Positions 34,075-47,000 of a stretch of DNA of 64,000 nucleotides are shown here, in pieces; the first letter of the stretch is position 1, and each line of letters begins with the position of its first letter. This DNA comes from Ampullaceana balthica. Lineage: Eukaryota; Mollusca; Gastropoda; Lymnaeidae. The translations under genes were made by a program, and so were the position numbers. Below the pieces are notes generated by a model, which saw nothing but the letters and a program-made list of their open reading frames with translations, did no database searches and had not been told where the DNA came from. The stretch spans positions 620,001 to 684,000 of the forward strand of contig CALYLW010000316.1 in NCBI GenBank assembly GCA_944989445.1. The letters are read 5' to 3'.

Positions 34075-37000
34075 GATAAAGCTAGTTTTGTCCCTAAATC
34101 TCTCATTTCTTCAAATCACACCATAATTTGCCTAGAGACAATATATCAAGAAAATCCAAGTTATGGTTTGAGGGATGTTGCTCTTCTTGTTGTTACCAAC
34201 CTCAGACAGGTAATATAAAAATTGAATTACATGTATTTATGGACAAATCAATAAAAAAGTAAAGAAAATAATTGTGATATAATTTTTGAAATCAGAATCA
34301 TTTCATACATTATACATGACATACTTACTTGCTTGTAATAAACTATTTTTAACTACATGTCATCTGTAGTTTGTAGGCATGGGCCACTCTTGAGGAAATA
34401 TGAATACTACAGACTATAGCAATTCAAATAAACTTAAGAGTTAAGTTAGTTTAAAGGCAAACACAAATAATCCAGTTTAATTCAAAGTATTTATTATTAT
34501 ACATTTGTATATGGCTTACAGCAAAAAAAGAGGGGGCTATATTTTTAAGTAAACTGAAACATTCAGTCAAATAATTTTTTTGGTTTAGTTTTGTTTATAA
34601 CTATTAAGGCGTGCTTGATATTTATTTGATTAAAATAATGAATGTTGGTAAAATAGAATTTATGGTTTCCTTTTATTTAAAAAAAAAGAAGAAGCAGGTT
34701 CTAGTTGTTGATGAATTTCGTTTGAAGTCTGTACGTGAGAGTCTGATTATGATCATTAAAAAAAAGGTAAGTCTAAAATTGGTAATCTTTTTACCTAATT
34801 ATTTTTTTGTAATTTAATCTTTTTACAAAAATCATAATTTCTCTCTTTTTAGGTGAGATAAACCTCAGCTGGAAAAAGACAACCAAAAAATTGAAATATT
34901 TTACTTGAAAGTAAATACATTAAAAGGATTGGTTTAGAAGTAAATTTTTAAAAATGTGCGTATGGTATTTAAAAAAAAAGCTTTGAACTCTTTCTCTAAC
35001 TTTCAGATCCCAATATGTCAAGTGCTCCTTATTGAAGTGATACCAGAATATGGTTTCAATCAAGTAATGTGGCAATGGTTATTTGCATGTGCCCTTGGAG
35101 ACAGTGTGCTGCCTCTTAAGGCAGGGACTGGAAACATGTTAAAATATTGGTTTGACAAGACATTTTTAAACATTGATTTCAATTCTGGTTATGGTTAGTT
35201 GATTATCTCATTGGTATTAGCTTGAAGTACGAGGTATTTTTAGTTTCACGTAAAAGTAAATTTACAAACCTTAATTGGAACATAGAAAAATTTTCTTGAT
35301 TGTTTGCTAAAAAAACTTTTTAGATTTTCTTAGCTTTATTTTGAAAATATTGTTTTGTTTATGACTTTTGCCAGTGCAGAAACCTAACGAAGATGAGGGT
35401 TATTCTATAGAAATCTTACATGTTCCATTAAAAATAAATACAAGTTTTAAGGTATATATGTCCTGTTTTTTTAAATTTCTCTATTGTAACTGTTTTTAAC
35501 CTTTTTTAAATGCTTACAAAAAGTCAAGTTTTTGGAAGTACCATTCACTTATTTAGAAAAATATCATCACAGTTGTTAAGGCAATGTTCCAGAAAGTTAT
35601 AATTAGTTGATTCACATGAATTATTATATATTCCTATAGTACTACATTAATTTACCTTTGCAATATACAATATACATTTAAAAAAACTTACAGTGACAGT
35701 GATTCTAATTTTTAAAAATCAAAATCTAAAGACACACACTGTGAACATTGGAATCATTGATATGACACATTTTAAAAACTGCTGGTTCATAGTATGACAT
35801 TTTTTTAAACTTAATTCTTTTTATTTTAAAGAGACTCTTAAGAAAATATTAACATTTTTTTCAGATTATGATTCATTCACTATTTCTACAATGGGAACAT
35901 ATTATTGGTGATGATGATGAGCTTTGCCCAGAAATTGTTTGCTTTTGCTCTTCTTGGGCACAAGAAAATCCCACGGGAAGAATTATTGTCATCTGTGATG
36001 GGAAAAATGTAGGACAGGGTGAGAAAATTTTATAACACCATTTCAAAAGCAATTATGCAAAATTCATGATTGTCAAGTTCTTTTATTATTACATAATTCT
36101 GTGTGTCTTTGGTCATCAGGTATCACTTCAGCAGCTGCTGAAGAAATCAATCTAACAAGATGTTTAAAGAAATTGTCAGAGAAGGTCTGCATACATTTAA
36201 ATTTATGACTTTTTAAACTGGAATCAGAAAACTGGAGTAACATCATAGAATTAAAAACTGAAACATGATTACTAATAAATTCTAGGTCTTTGAGATTGTT
36301 GTTTTAAATAGTAAAAATCATGGTCAGATAATTACCTTTTTTTCCCCTGTTAACAGCAAAGCTTCAGCTTTAAACCAGATATTCTTATAATAATGTAATT
36401 ATTTTTTAATGGTTAATTTTAGGGTTATGTTCATTCAGTGCTTTTTTTGTGACGGTATGCACCGGTACGGCATACCGGCACCTTTTTCAATGTGGGAAAA
36501 AATTATTACTTTTCTTGTATTTTAACGTTTATTATTATTGGTTATTATATAAAATAAAAATGGTTTTAGACATTTAGTATCTTTGCAGTTGTGATTTAGC
36601 TTGCATCGAGGTGCAAACTGGTAGTTAAAAGTTTGGCAATCCATCACTGAGTACCGACACCTTTTTTTTAAAATAAAAAAAGCATTGTGTTCATTCAATA
36701 TGATTGAAAGAAAAAGAACTATATTAAAGTATTGGTTTAAAAAAAACAAAATTAGTTTTTCAGAAAAGAATAGAGATTGCACACAAAATTCACACAAACG
36801 TAATCATTAAGTTAACCTATTCATTTTTGTGCTTAAATCTCAAAATTTTACATTACTTTCAGCTCAGCCACCCCATATTTGTATTTCAAATTTTGTCAAC
36901 ATCCAGCTGTGATAATTTTTGTCTTCCTCCCAATCCTGGAATACTCGCATTCTTACAACAACGTCACCTTTTAGATTTGCATTCTCAGGTAAGGCTATAC

Positions 37001-38586
37001 TGTATACTTGTTAATTTTCGTAACCATTTTTTTGGTTTAGTTAATCATCTATCTGATAAGCATACAGAGATTATTAATTTTATTAATTGAAATTTTTGTT
37101 TTCAGAAAACATACTACATATTTAGTTCTCAGGATCATAAAACTATGGCCCAGATGGCAGGTGTAAAGCATCTTAAGGTAACTGCTGCTATCTGTGTTAA
37201 GTTTCAAGCCTTACATTTTTGTAAGGGAGTGAGAATATTTAAATGAAAAATAGATGAAAGAATCCCATTACCAATCACTTACATACATTGCACAGACAAA
37301 ATGCAAATTACCATTACTTTATTTGTACTTCAGGTAACTTCAATATTAAAATCACCTAATTTGGTAAGTATATAAAAGACAATTTTTTTCTATACTTTAA
37401 AAAGAAAATGGATGTTTCCATAGTTTACTCTCTTATCATTTAAAAGCAACAAATGAACGTATAAGTATTAAGACAAACCATTTTTTTAAATTGAATACCA
37501 TACATCTTGTAAACTTTATTTTTATGACAATTACTTCACATTTTATCATGTCACCCACAACAAAAAAATAACTAGACTTTATACAAACTCTGACATTTAA
37601 AGTATTGAAATTTATTCACAACATGTAAAGACTCAAAGATTTATTAGTTTCAACATCCTTTAATCTTTTTTAACCATACAGGAATTAAAAGGTCTGATCA
37701 TTGACCCCACTGTGCCTGCCATGTTAAAAACCAAAGAGGTAGAGGAAAAACAGTGTAGAAACCATGATACCTCTCCCTCACTACCTCTCTTTGACCTGAG
37801 ACATGAAATGAAAGATGGGCATATTTCTAATTGCTTTCCACTAAGCTTTAAAGAGCATGTCTTTGCTAAAGACATGGGCAACTTCTGCAAGTAAGTCAGA
37901 TGTTTCTGAACTTAGTAATAATTCATATTTTATATAGCTTGGCCATTTTAAAGATCTACAGTTAAGTTTTAATTCTTTTTTAATAATGAAATTTCAATTG
38001 TTTCAGATATCATGAGTTATTTGTAAAACAACTTGCAACAAGAGAAAGTAATAATACAAAATTGTATGATGCAACTGGAAGTGACAGCAGAGTAAAATCT
38101 AATGAGAAAAGCAAGAATGAAGCTGATAATTTAAAGATCCCATACTGGATGAAAAAAAGACCACGTACTGAGCTCAGCGCTGGATTTTCTGAAGCAATTT
38201 CAGAAAGTGCTACAAGTGGTTACAGGTTAGATTTTTATAAAACATTTTTGAATTTATTGTGTATATAAAACTAATTGGCTGGGGAAATGTTGCTCAAGGA
38301 AATGAAAACAAAATATTACAATTTTTAATAGTGAATCTATGCGTTGATAAAATATATCTGATAAGAATAAATGCCTCTTTAAAGTACTGTAATTTAACAT
38401 TTGGTGTTAAATTTAAATAAAAATTAAGGCAAATGTATTTTATTTCAACTTGATAATTATTTTTTTAGGTCATTAAAAACAATCTACATCATGACAGAAA
38501 GAGAACTAATGGAAATGGCTCATCAAATTGTCCAGCAGGCAAAATATGGTTTTCAATTTAAACTAACCTTTTATAGGTTTTTTTAA
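34075..38586 (+). CDS. Probable meiosis 1 arrest protein (M1AP) homologue, 5' incomplete
   Basis: Exons with consistent phases: 34075-34209, 34698-34766, 35007-35193, 35375-35451, 35865-36018, 36120-36184, 36863-36988, 37106-37177, 37682-37890, 38007-38225, 38469-38586 (TAA). Together 1431 nt, 476 codons plus stop. Family evidence is by recollection of the vertebrate protein: the order of CQVLLIEVIP, then SLFLQWEH, then FVFQILSTSSCDNF, LLDLHSQKTYYIFSS and a following LKGLIIDPT has counterparts in M1AP with conserved spacing, including a Ser-Cys pair and the ..L+...T+Y+..S.. block. Vertebrate M1AP is about 530 residues and acts in male meiosis. The N-terminal 50 or so residues and the start codon are not located. 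The last exon could also splice on at GGTTTTC (38548). A weak but multi-block assignment; the exon chain itself is firm. Confidence 0.6.
36436..36687. mobile_element. 252-bp hAT-type MITE in the M1AP-like gene
   Basis: Begins CAGTGCTTTTTTTGTGACGG and ends AAAAAAAGCATTG, with an internal palindromic GGTATGCACCGG-TACGGCATACCGG. The flanks TGTTCATT (36428-36435 and 36688-36695) are an exact 8-bp duplication. It lies in the intron between exons 36120-36184 and 36863-36988. Confidence 0.88.
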
Positions 38587-41002
38587 AAAGTGCTCTAAAT
38601 TAAAGGATAAAAATAACTTACTTGCATATTTCAGACACTTTATAAAAATATATTTTAAATTAAAAGATATGGAGAGTTTATTTCAAACACACACTCAACC
38701 AATTTTGTAACAAAAAAGGGCTAGATAATTTAAAATTTTATATCATCAACAGCACGAGTCAGGGCATCCAAGAAAACAAGGGACAAACTTCATTTCTGAT
38801 GACCTAGGATGACTTTTTGTTATGAAGTTCCAGCTCATTAACCATGTCATTACAAATAACAATCATGTCTTATAATTTATAACCTTGATGATGTGCAGTT
38901 GGCTAAATAAACTAATTAGTCAGCTAATTACAGGTGACTGTAAATTGTAAACCTATTCAGGATCAAAGATTCCATGTTTAAAGGGAAACAAATAGTGTTT
39001 TATTCTGTTCTGATGAATCATATCTTGGCTAGTGTTCAACTTAAAGCAAAAGAATGTTTTTATGATGATTTATTTGATGGTGAGTGGAACATGGTAAAGT
39101 ACAAACAAATGAAACAAAATATTAAAGTTACTCATTCAATGCATTTTATTATGTTAATTATGTATAGCATTAAAATAAATATTGCAAAGATAAACATAGT
39201 TGTTTTTTCACTTGTATTATTTATAGTAACCTCTTCATTGACTGAGCTTACAAATTGTTTCAATATACAAATGACTAAATGCCAGACTCAAAACTCCATA
39301 CACTCATGTTCAAGTAATTCAATTATTTTATGCTTTTTTTTCTCACACTTAATAACCATAACCAAAATATACATTTAAACATCTCATTAAAAAAAAATTG
39401 GATATATTTTAATGAGATTCTAAATGGTGATGACTAATAGTTGAAATACTTCTCAAATTCATAAACTCAATGTAAAAAAAAATGTGGGCTTTTAAAACAC
39501 TTGAGCTGCCAAAAAATTGCCTCCTAATATGTATGCACTGAGGTGGACTGAAGTTTTTAAAAAAATATAGTAACAGATTTTTCAGACGTATGATTGCAAG
39601 TTTTCTCCGTTCTAAAAAAATTTATCTAGAAACTAACCTAAAATTCTGACAGTCCACAAGAATCATATAATTTTCACTGTAACATTTTAACTTTTTCAGT
39701 TCAGCGTGTATGTTCCTCATAATTTTTTGTGTGGCTTCACTAGCTGCTCTAAAAAGTTGCTCTTTTTAAAAAAAATTAGTTTTTCTCTTGATGCTCTGTG
39801 ATAAATTCAACCAAATACATTTTAAAAACAATAGTTACTCAATTTCGAAACTGTTATCTGCATTTATGCTAGATGTCGTATTGAATAAAAAGAGGAAATA
39901 TTATTTTAAAATAGTATATTTTGCTATATCCTGGATGTGTGTGAAAAATAAAAAATACGAAATATATTCCTATTAAAATTTATGGTGGTAGTTTCTTTTA
40001 TCACAGAAATAGATTTTTAGGCTTTATTAGCTTTTATAGTGCAAAGTTACAGAATAAGAATTAAAAAAATGTCCATTCTTTTTACCCTCATTAGAGTTAA
40101 TCATGATAATACATTTTTTTCCTTCTACATCATAAAGTATATTATCTAACTTGAAAAAAGATAAATCATCAAGAAAGGAAATTAAAAAAACTTAAGGTGT
40201 ATTCAAATCTTTTTTAGATTAGAAACACTTGTGTACGTTTTTATTGTTAAAAAATGATATAATTAATTGTGGCATTTCTTTTCCACTGACATATGAGTAC
40301 TCCAATTATTTACAAAGGCTCCAAATAATAATAAAAATTCCTTAACAAGTAAGTTTACTACAAACAGAAGTTTTTAAAAAATTTTAAAATAGCACCATCA
40401 TTTTCTTTTCAGTTAGGCTAGATTACAGGAAAAGCAAATTAGTTTTTAAAAAGTAAATCCCTTAAAAAAATAAAAATCCAAGGAAATGAAGGAAGAAAAA
40501 ATTATCTTAAACTTAAATCTATGAAAGTATTGTCAAGTTTTAGTTAAAAAAAAATTTTTACCCCCTAAAAAAAAGATTTAGACATTTCTATTCATTTTTG
40601 AAAAAAAACAACTTCAAAATAGTAACTTCTTTTGTGATTTAATTTACAGAGACTTGATTTACAACAAAATGTGATTACAATATTATATTTGTTGAGGTGA
40701 AAGGTCATATTTCAAAGTCATAATAGGGGTATCCAGTATCCATTTCTGGAATTAAAATAAGAGCTGGTTGTTTTTTAAACAAATTTTAATTAAATAAACT
40801 CCAGCCTTACATTTAACAAATCCAAAGTAATGTTGATAGCATATTTTTTTCCAAGGAACTAATTGGATCCATAATATTGTTCTTGTAAATATTTCTGTAC
40901 AAAAATTATACAGTGCTTTAGCATATACAAAAACATGATATTTGAAGATGGTTTTATACAAAATGAATTACCAAAATGAGTGGATCCTTTGTGTTTTTGA
41001 TA
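38587..41002. other. Tail-to-tail intergenic region
   Basis: AT-rich sequence between the stop codons of the M1AP-like gene and SENP1, presumably holding both 3' UTRs. No element ends, tRNA or protein-like frame was found. On the minus strand, the nearest ATTAAA downstream of the SENP1 stop is at about 40788; this is only a candidate for poly(A) addition. Confidence 0.45.
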
Positions 41003-44000
41003 TCACTGTAATAACATCTTATTTATGATTTCGTAAACCATACGTTTTCTGAAATAGGGCATATGCTCCTGCAAAAAAAAAGTGGTAAGAATATGTTAAA
41101 CAAATTAAAAAGTTAACAATAAAATAAAATTTGGAAATTCATGTTAAGTTATATGTCTAAATAAATTTCACAAAGAATTCTTGAAAGTAAAAAAATCTAA
41201 GCTCTTTTTCATCTATTTAAAAAGGACCCACACTAATTCTTTAAAAATAAAAAAAAAGATTTTACTTTTTGCATTGTTCAATGCACAACACATCATATTC
41301 CCATACAGGTTGTCAATCTCAAACAATGAAATTATTTTAAAATTTAAATCAGCCCTTACTTGAGTAAATGTTATAGCCTTCCCTCTTGTTATATACTCTG
41401 CATATTTGCACATGAACATTCCACAATCTCCTCCATTCATTTGATGGGGGTTGTCCTGCAGAAAATAAAAGTTTACAATGATTGACTATGAATCTGTTTT
41501 CTGACATCTGATTAAAACTTGATGTTGATAATTATGTTTTTTCAATGTATTATTACCTCAGCATGCTTTATCTGCCATTCACTTTCTTTGAATTGAGAAT
41601 AATTCTTGGCAAGACCCTCATCTCTTAAATAGTTCCTTTAAAAAACAATAAAACATATTTTAAATCTTCACATTACAAATTTATAGTTATATATTCCAGG
41701 AAAGGTAATAAAGCAACATGTTTTTCTTTAATATAAATTGTATACTTAAACTATACAAACATTTATATAAATATATGTCAATATAGGTTAACTAGGGGTT
41801 GTAGGGCGCCTATGGCGCCCACGCCGGCTTTAGGGCGCCTACGGCGCCCACTTTTTTGGTCAAAATCCCAAGTAACTTATCCTTGTTTGATAAATACGAA
41901 ATATTAAAATCCCTGAAATGTACACAAAGCATTTTATAATTATAAATCCTCAAATCCTATTTTTACATGGTTCCCTTTTTCTAAAATTAAGATATGAGCT
42001 AAAACAATTACGTCATATAATATTTTTTTACAGCGCGTCTTTACTTTGTAATTAATTTGCACACTTTTTGATGCACACCTTGTATTAAATATAAGATCAG
42101 ACAATGACTTCATATAATTTTTTTTTACAGTGCTAATCACCACACAATTTTTTAAAACTGCTATAGACTATTGTACATCGTTCCTCAGCGTTCCACATCC
42201 AGCCAGCCAGTGACTTGGACTATTATATTATTTATGTTGACAATTTTGACAATAAAATAAGATCAGATATACTGTGTTTTTTTTGTTTGTTTCTTAAAAA
42301 TTTACATATATACCATATAAAATTGACTTTTTAAGTTAACATTTTCAGACAGGTAAAACTATCATTGTTTGTAGCAAGTAACTTTGATTGATGAATAAAG
42401 ATTATTTTGAAACAGGGGCGTCCCAGTCAAAAAGTAACTAAATTGTTCATTAGCTAATAACCCAGGGCCTTGATCATTAACAGAAAGGATCTCACTGCAA
42501 ATAAAACCTAACAATTGATAATTTTAAACAACCGTTTCAATGGTCAAGTAACATATGGTAAAAATTAAGGTTGTTAAGACCGCTCGTTTTTGAGGACCGG
42601 TTAACTGTTCACAAAAAGACCTGTTAACCGCAAGTCCCTATATGCCTAATGTTTTGAGAACCAAAGAGAGAATGTTCAATTCTTTTTCGCAATGCCCTCA
42701 ATTCAGTGAATTTATCCACAGAATTAAGTAAACACTGATAGTTAATAGTCAATTTTATTATTTTTTTAGGACTCAAGATTAACCGTTCTAAATAAGAGGA
42801 CAGATTAAACCGTTTGTTAAAGTTAGCGAGGTATTTTTCCTAAGTTTTAAAAACCTACGCCTCGCCCGTTGGGACGTCGTGTTTACCTCTCTTGTGTCTT
42901 ATGCCGGTCAACTCGTGAATTAAAAAATAATAATAATAAAATTATAAAGCTTTCGGAGTAAACAGTGATGATAAAATGGAATTTATTTAAATACCATATT
43001 ATTTTTCAATCGTCAACTCTCCAGAATTATTGAATTTTGCGGCACACATGACGATCCTGCCATCCTTCCTGTTCCAATAGGGTTTGAGCTACACTCGCCG
43101 TACTCCCCTTCCAACGCATAACAATTACATTTTTAAAAAGAAAATATCAGTTTTGATATTAATGTGGTAAGCTTACGTCAAATGCCCTTGACTTGCAGGA
43201 AAACTGTCACTAAAAGACCAAACTCGAATTTGAGGACCGATTAATTGCCCGGTATCTTTCCTACGTATATCAAATGACTCTCGTAGGTACTTCACTAAGC
43301 AGCTCGCACAGATCAATTTTTTGGATGCGGGAAACAGACTATAAACGGATGACCAGAGAATGCTGATAGGTCATGGGGTCAGATGCTTTTATAGCTTTCT
43401 TTGCCTTTTTAAGAAACAGACTATAATTAATATAAATAGAAACAGTCGCGGCCTTGACTGTTGTTCACATCAAACGCGAACTGTGTGTTAGCTCTCATAC
43501 AGTGCCTCGACAACTAAGCAAATTTAAATTTAAAAAAAAATTCCATAGCCGTAGGTGAACTAAACTAATAGTGATGACGTGTATATTATTTATATACCGG
43601 AATATGGAGAAAGCGATTTGATGTCACAGTTGCTCGCGTTATTCTCGTATGCTGCCCTGCATCTTAACTGTAAAGTTGTGGTTAACCGGTCCTGATTAAA
43701 CGGGACTGGTCCTGATCTGAGGACCGGTTAACCGTTAACAGCCTTAGTACAAATTAATATAAAGCCCATCACTACAAGATTTAAAATCTTACCAGAAATA
43801 CAAAAAAAATAAATACTTACAATACAGCTCTGAGACAATTGTGATTCTTCCCACCCATTGAGTCATAATATGTGATAGCTTTGTTATCAATGTCAACAAT
43901 CTGTTAATAGAATAAAACATTGGTTTTCCTTTGATTTAGTTGTAAATAAACTTATAAACAATTGTGTTTTTCATTCAGTTATTTTCTTGTGTATTTTTAG

Positions 44001-47000
44001 ATTGACTCATAAAAAAAAAGTACATGAATATTAAAATATGTGTGAACAAGCATATCTTCAGGGTTAACCTCTAATGCTTAAGTACAGCTGCCTCTTCAGA
44101 AAATATGTACATTCCCATAGCTGAAGAGAAAACCCTAAATGCATTTGAGCTTGTTACCTTTGGTCAAGACTCAATCATTTTATCTCATGCGATTTATTTA
44201 TGTAGGTGTATAGTTTCTTTAATCCTAAGCCTAAATTTACATTAAACAACTATCAAATGCCTATAACTTTTATCATGGAATGTGAAGTTCTATTATGGTA
44301 TGATCTGAAAAGTGACTTACACATAAGCACCAGTGCATGCCCAAATGCACAGGAATGATGATATACTTCATAGCAAATATGTCAACTTTTTTAGTCCATC
44401 TTTTCACAGCAGAATGTCCCCCAGACATTATTTTTGGATAGAAAAATGTATTGAAAGCATATACTTTTCTGTCACTTTTCTCTCCCCTTTCCATGAGCAT
44501 ATTCATATAGAAGTTAATGACCTGTAACAAAAATTATTTCCATTTACATTTTAATATTATAATTATCAGCACTAGAATTACTAAACTAAGTGGTTTAGCA
44601 TACATACATAATGCCTTAAGAAATATTAATATTGTTAAATTACACCTTTATCTGCGATATATACAAATGTTTTCAAGACTTACAAACTTATTTCATTTTT
44701 ACTTTAAATTTTTTACGCAATCTAAATTAAAATGACAATAGTCTGTAAATCTTGGAAGTTCTTTGACACATTAAACCTACCTCATCGTTCAACCAATTTA
44801 AACCACTTAAAGTTGCTATATCCCCTCTAGTAATCTGCAGACCAAAGGCCTTAGATAATAGTTCATTAGGATTGCCAGGTCGCAATGCTCTAGCCACAAC
44901 ATCTAGCATTTCATCTGTTAATTCTGGTAAAAGAGGAGAAAAAATTCTGAATCATTTTTACTTTCAAAAGATCAATTATAAGAACAAATAGTTTAAACAA
45001 AAAACAAATATTGTAAATACTTCTATAGGTCTTAAAATAGTTGTAGAAACAATGGTTCACCAAACCTGGGAACTCTTCTTCTTTTTCCTCTTCTTCTTCA
45101 TCCCTGAATATTTCTTCTGTTACACCAGGCTCCTCTTCAAAAATTCTCATTTGATACTTCAACTGATAAATTGTAGAAACATAGAATTAATTATTGCTTT
45201 TAAACTTTAAAAATAAATAAAAATATAACAAAAAATTGAAGCACTATTTGCTTTGCATGGGAAAATTTATTAGTAGAATATTATTTCAGTAAAATTATGT
45301 TTAAACTACAGCTATACCTTTCTCTCAAGACTAAGTTCTTGAACTCGTCTCTGTAAAAAATGTTTTAATTATTAGTTTTATTTTTAAAAACACACAAAAA
45401 ATAGGTATATGTAATATGTGTTAAATCAAAGTGTATAAATAATGATATTTAATAAATCAGACACGTTACTTCTGTCAATAAAATATACTCCCAAATTATT
45501 ATTGGTATAAAGAACTAACAATAAAGATTTTTTAAAATCCAGGAAACCCTAATAACTATAATGTAATATGAATAATAATTTAAGTTACCTTTTCAGCATA
45601 AGCTTTTGCTTTCAATTCCTGTTCTTCAATTTCAATTCTTCTTTTTTCCAGATAATTTATTCTCATTTGTTTTCTGTTACAAGTAGAAGCATTAAAAAAT
45701 ATGTGGTAGAGTACTTAAAAAGATAATAATTCTCTAAATTTAAATTTCCTTTTTGTGTTCAAGTTCAAGTGAAATATTTCAAAGGAAAACACATATTAGA
45801 TTAATGCTTTTCACAATCAGTTCTCTTGTATATTTGGCTCTTACCTATCTTCTTGCTCTTTTTCAAACAAGTACTTTGATTGCAAAAAGCTTTTTTTCTC
45901 ACTGGAAGAATTAATCAAACAATAAAGGACATTTAATGAAATTTTAAAGTTAAGAATGTATTAAACTTGTCAAAATATGTTATATTAAATTTCAAATGAT
46001 GAAATTATAAAACTAAAACTGTTTGTTTATGAAATGCAATATCTTTACCATGATGATTACACATAATGATTGAGTATCTATTCATGAGAATTAATAATTA
46101 TAGTTTTATCAACTTTACCTTTGCTCTGATTTATCCAGTGACTGCACATCTGGAGTATTTCAACAAGACATATAATCATTAGGTTGTAATAAATTATGTG
46201 AGCTATATTAAGGACAATGTTATTCAAATTTAATTATTTCTTCAATGCAAAGATTAAAAGATAAGTTGTTTTTTATTTTAAAAAAGAAATATTAAATTTA
46301 CCATATCTTCTTAGTAAAAAAAAATTAAAATCAAATCTTAATTTTTGTTTGAATATTGATGTACGACACACATGAATTTTAGAGTTATTAGCCATAATAA
46401 GCAAAAGATTAATTTAATTTAAACATAGCCCTTGAGTATCAATCAAATAAATATATAACGATGAATAAAATTATATAAGAATAAAAGTGGAAATGCTATT
46501 TTTATCTGCTTGAACTCTTTACTGATAACTTATTTGACTTGGATTGTTATACCAAAACATTTGTTTATATCTGAGCATAGTAAATCTTTATTTACTTTCT
46601 TTTCACTTTGGATATGAGAATTAGGTTTATGAAAGTGTTACCAAAGCCTGCTATACATTCAAAATATTACATTCATGGAAAAGAACTGACCCAAACTAAA
46701 GATGCAAAATACTTAGAGGAGTCTTAATAAATGAGAAACTATCATGGAATCCCCATGTCAATGAAGTTATTAAAAAATCAAACAAAACCTTAGGCTTTAT
46801 AAAAAGGAACTTTAACAAATGTAATAGAGATATAAAACTAAAATGCTACCTCACTTTGGTGAGACCTGCACTAGAATATGCATCTTCTGTATGGGACCCA
46901 TCCACCAAAGAAAACATTGATAAACTAGAACAAATTCAAAAAAGAGCTGCCAGATTCATTACTGGAGAATATTCGAAACTGACAAGAGTAACACCATTAG

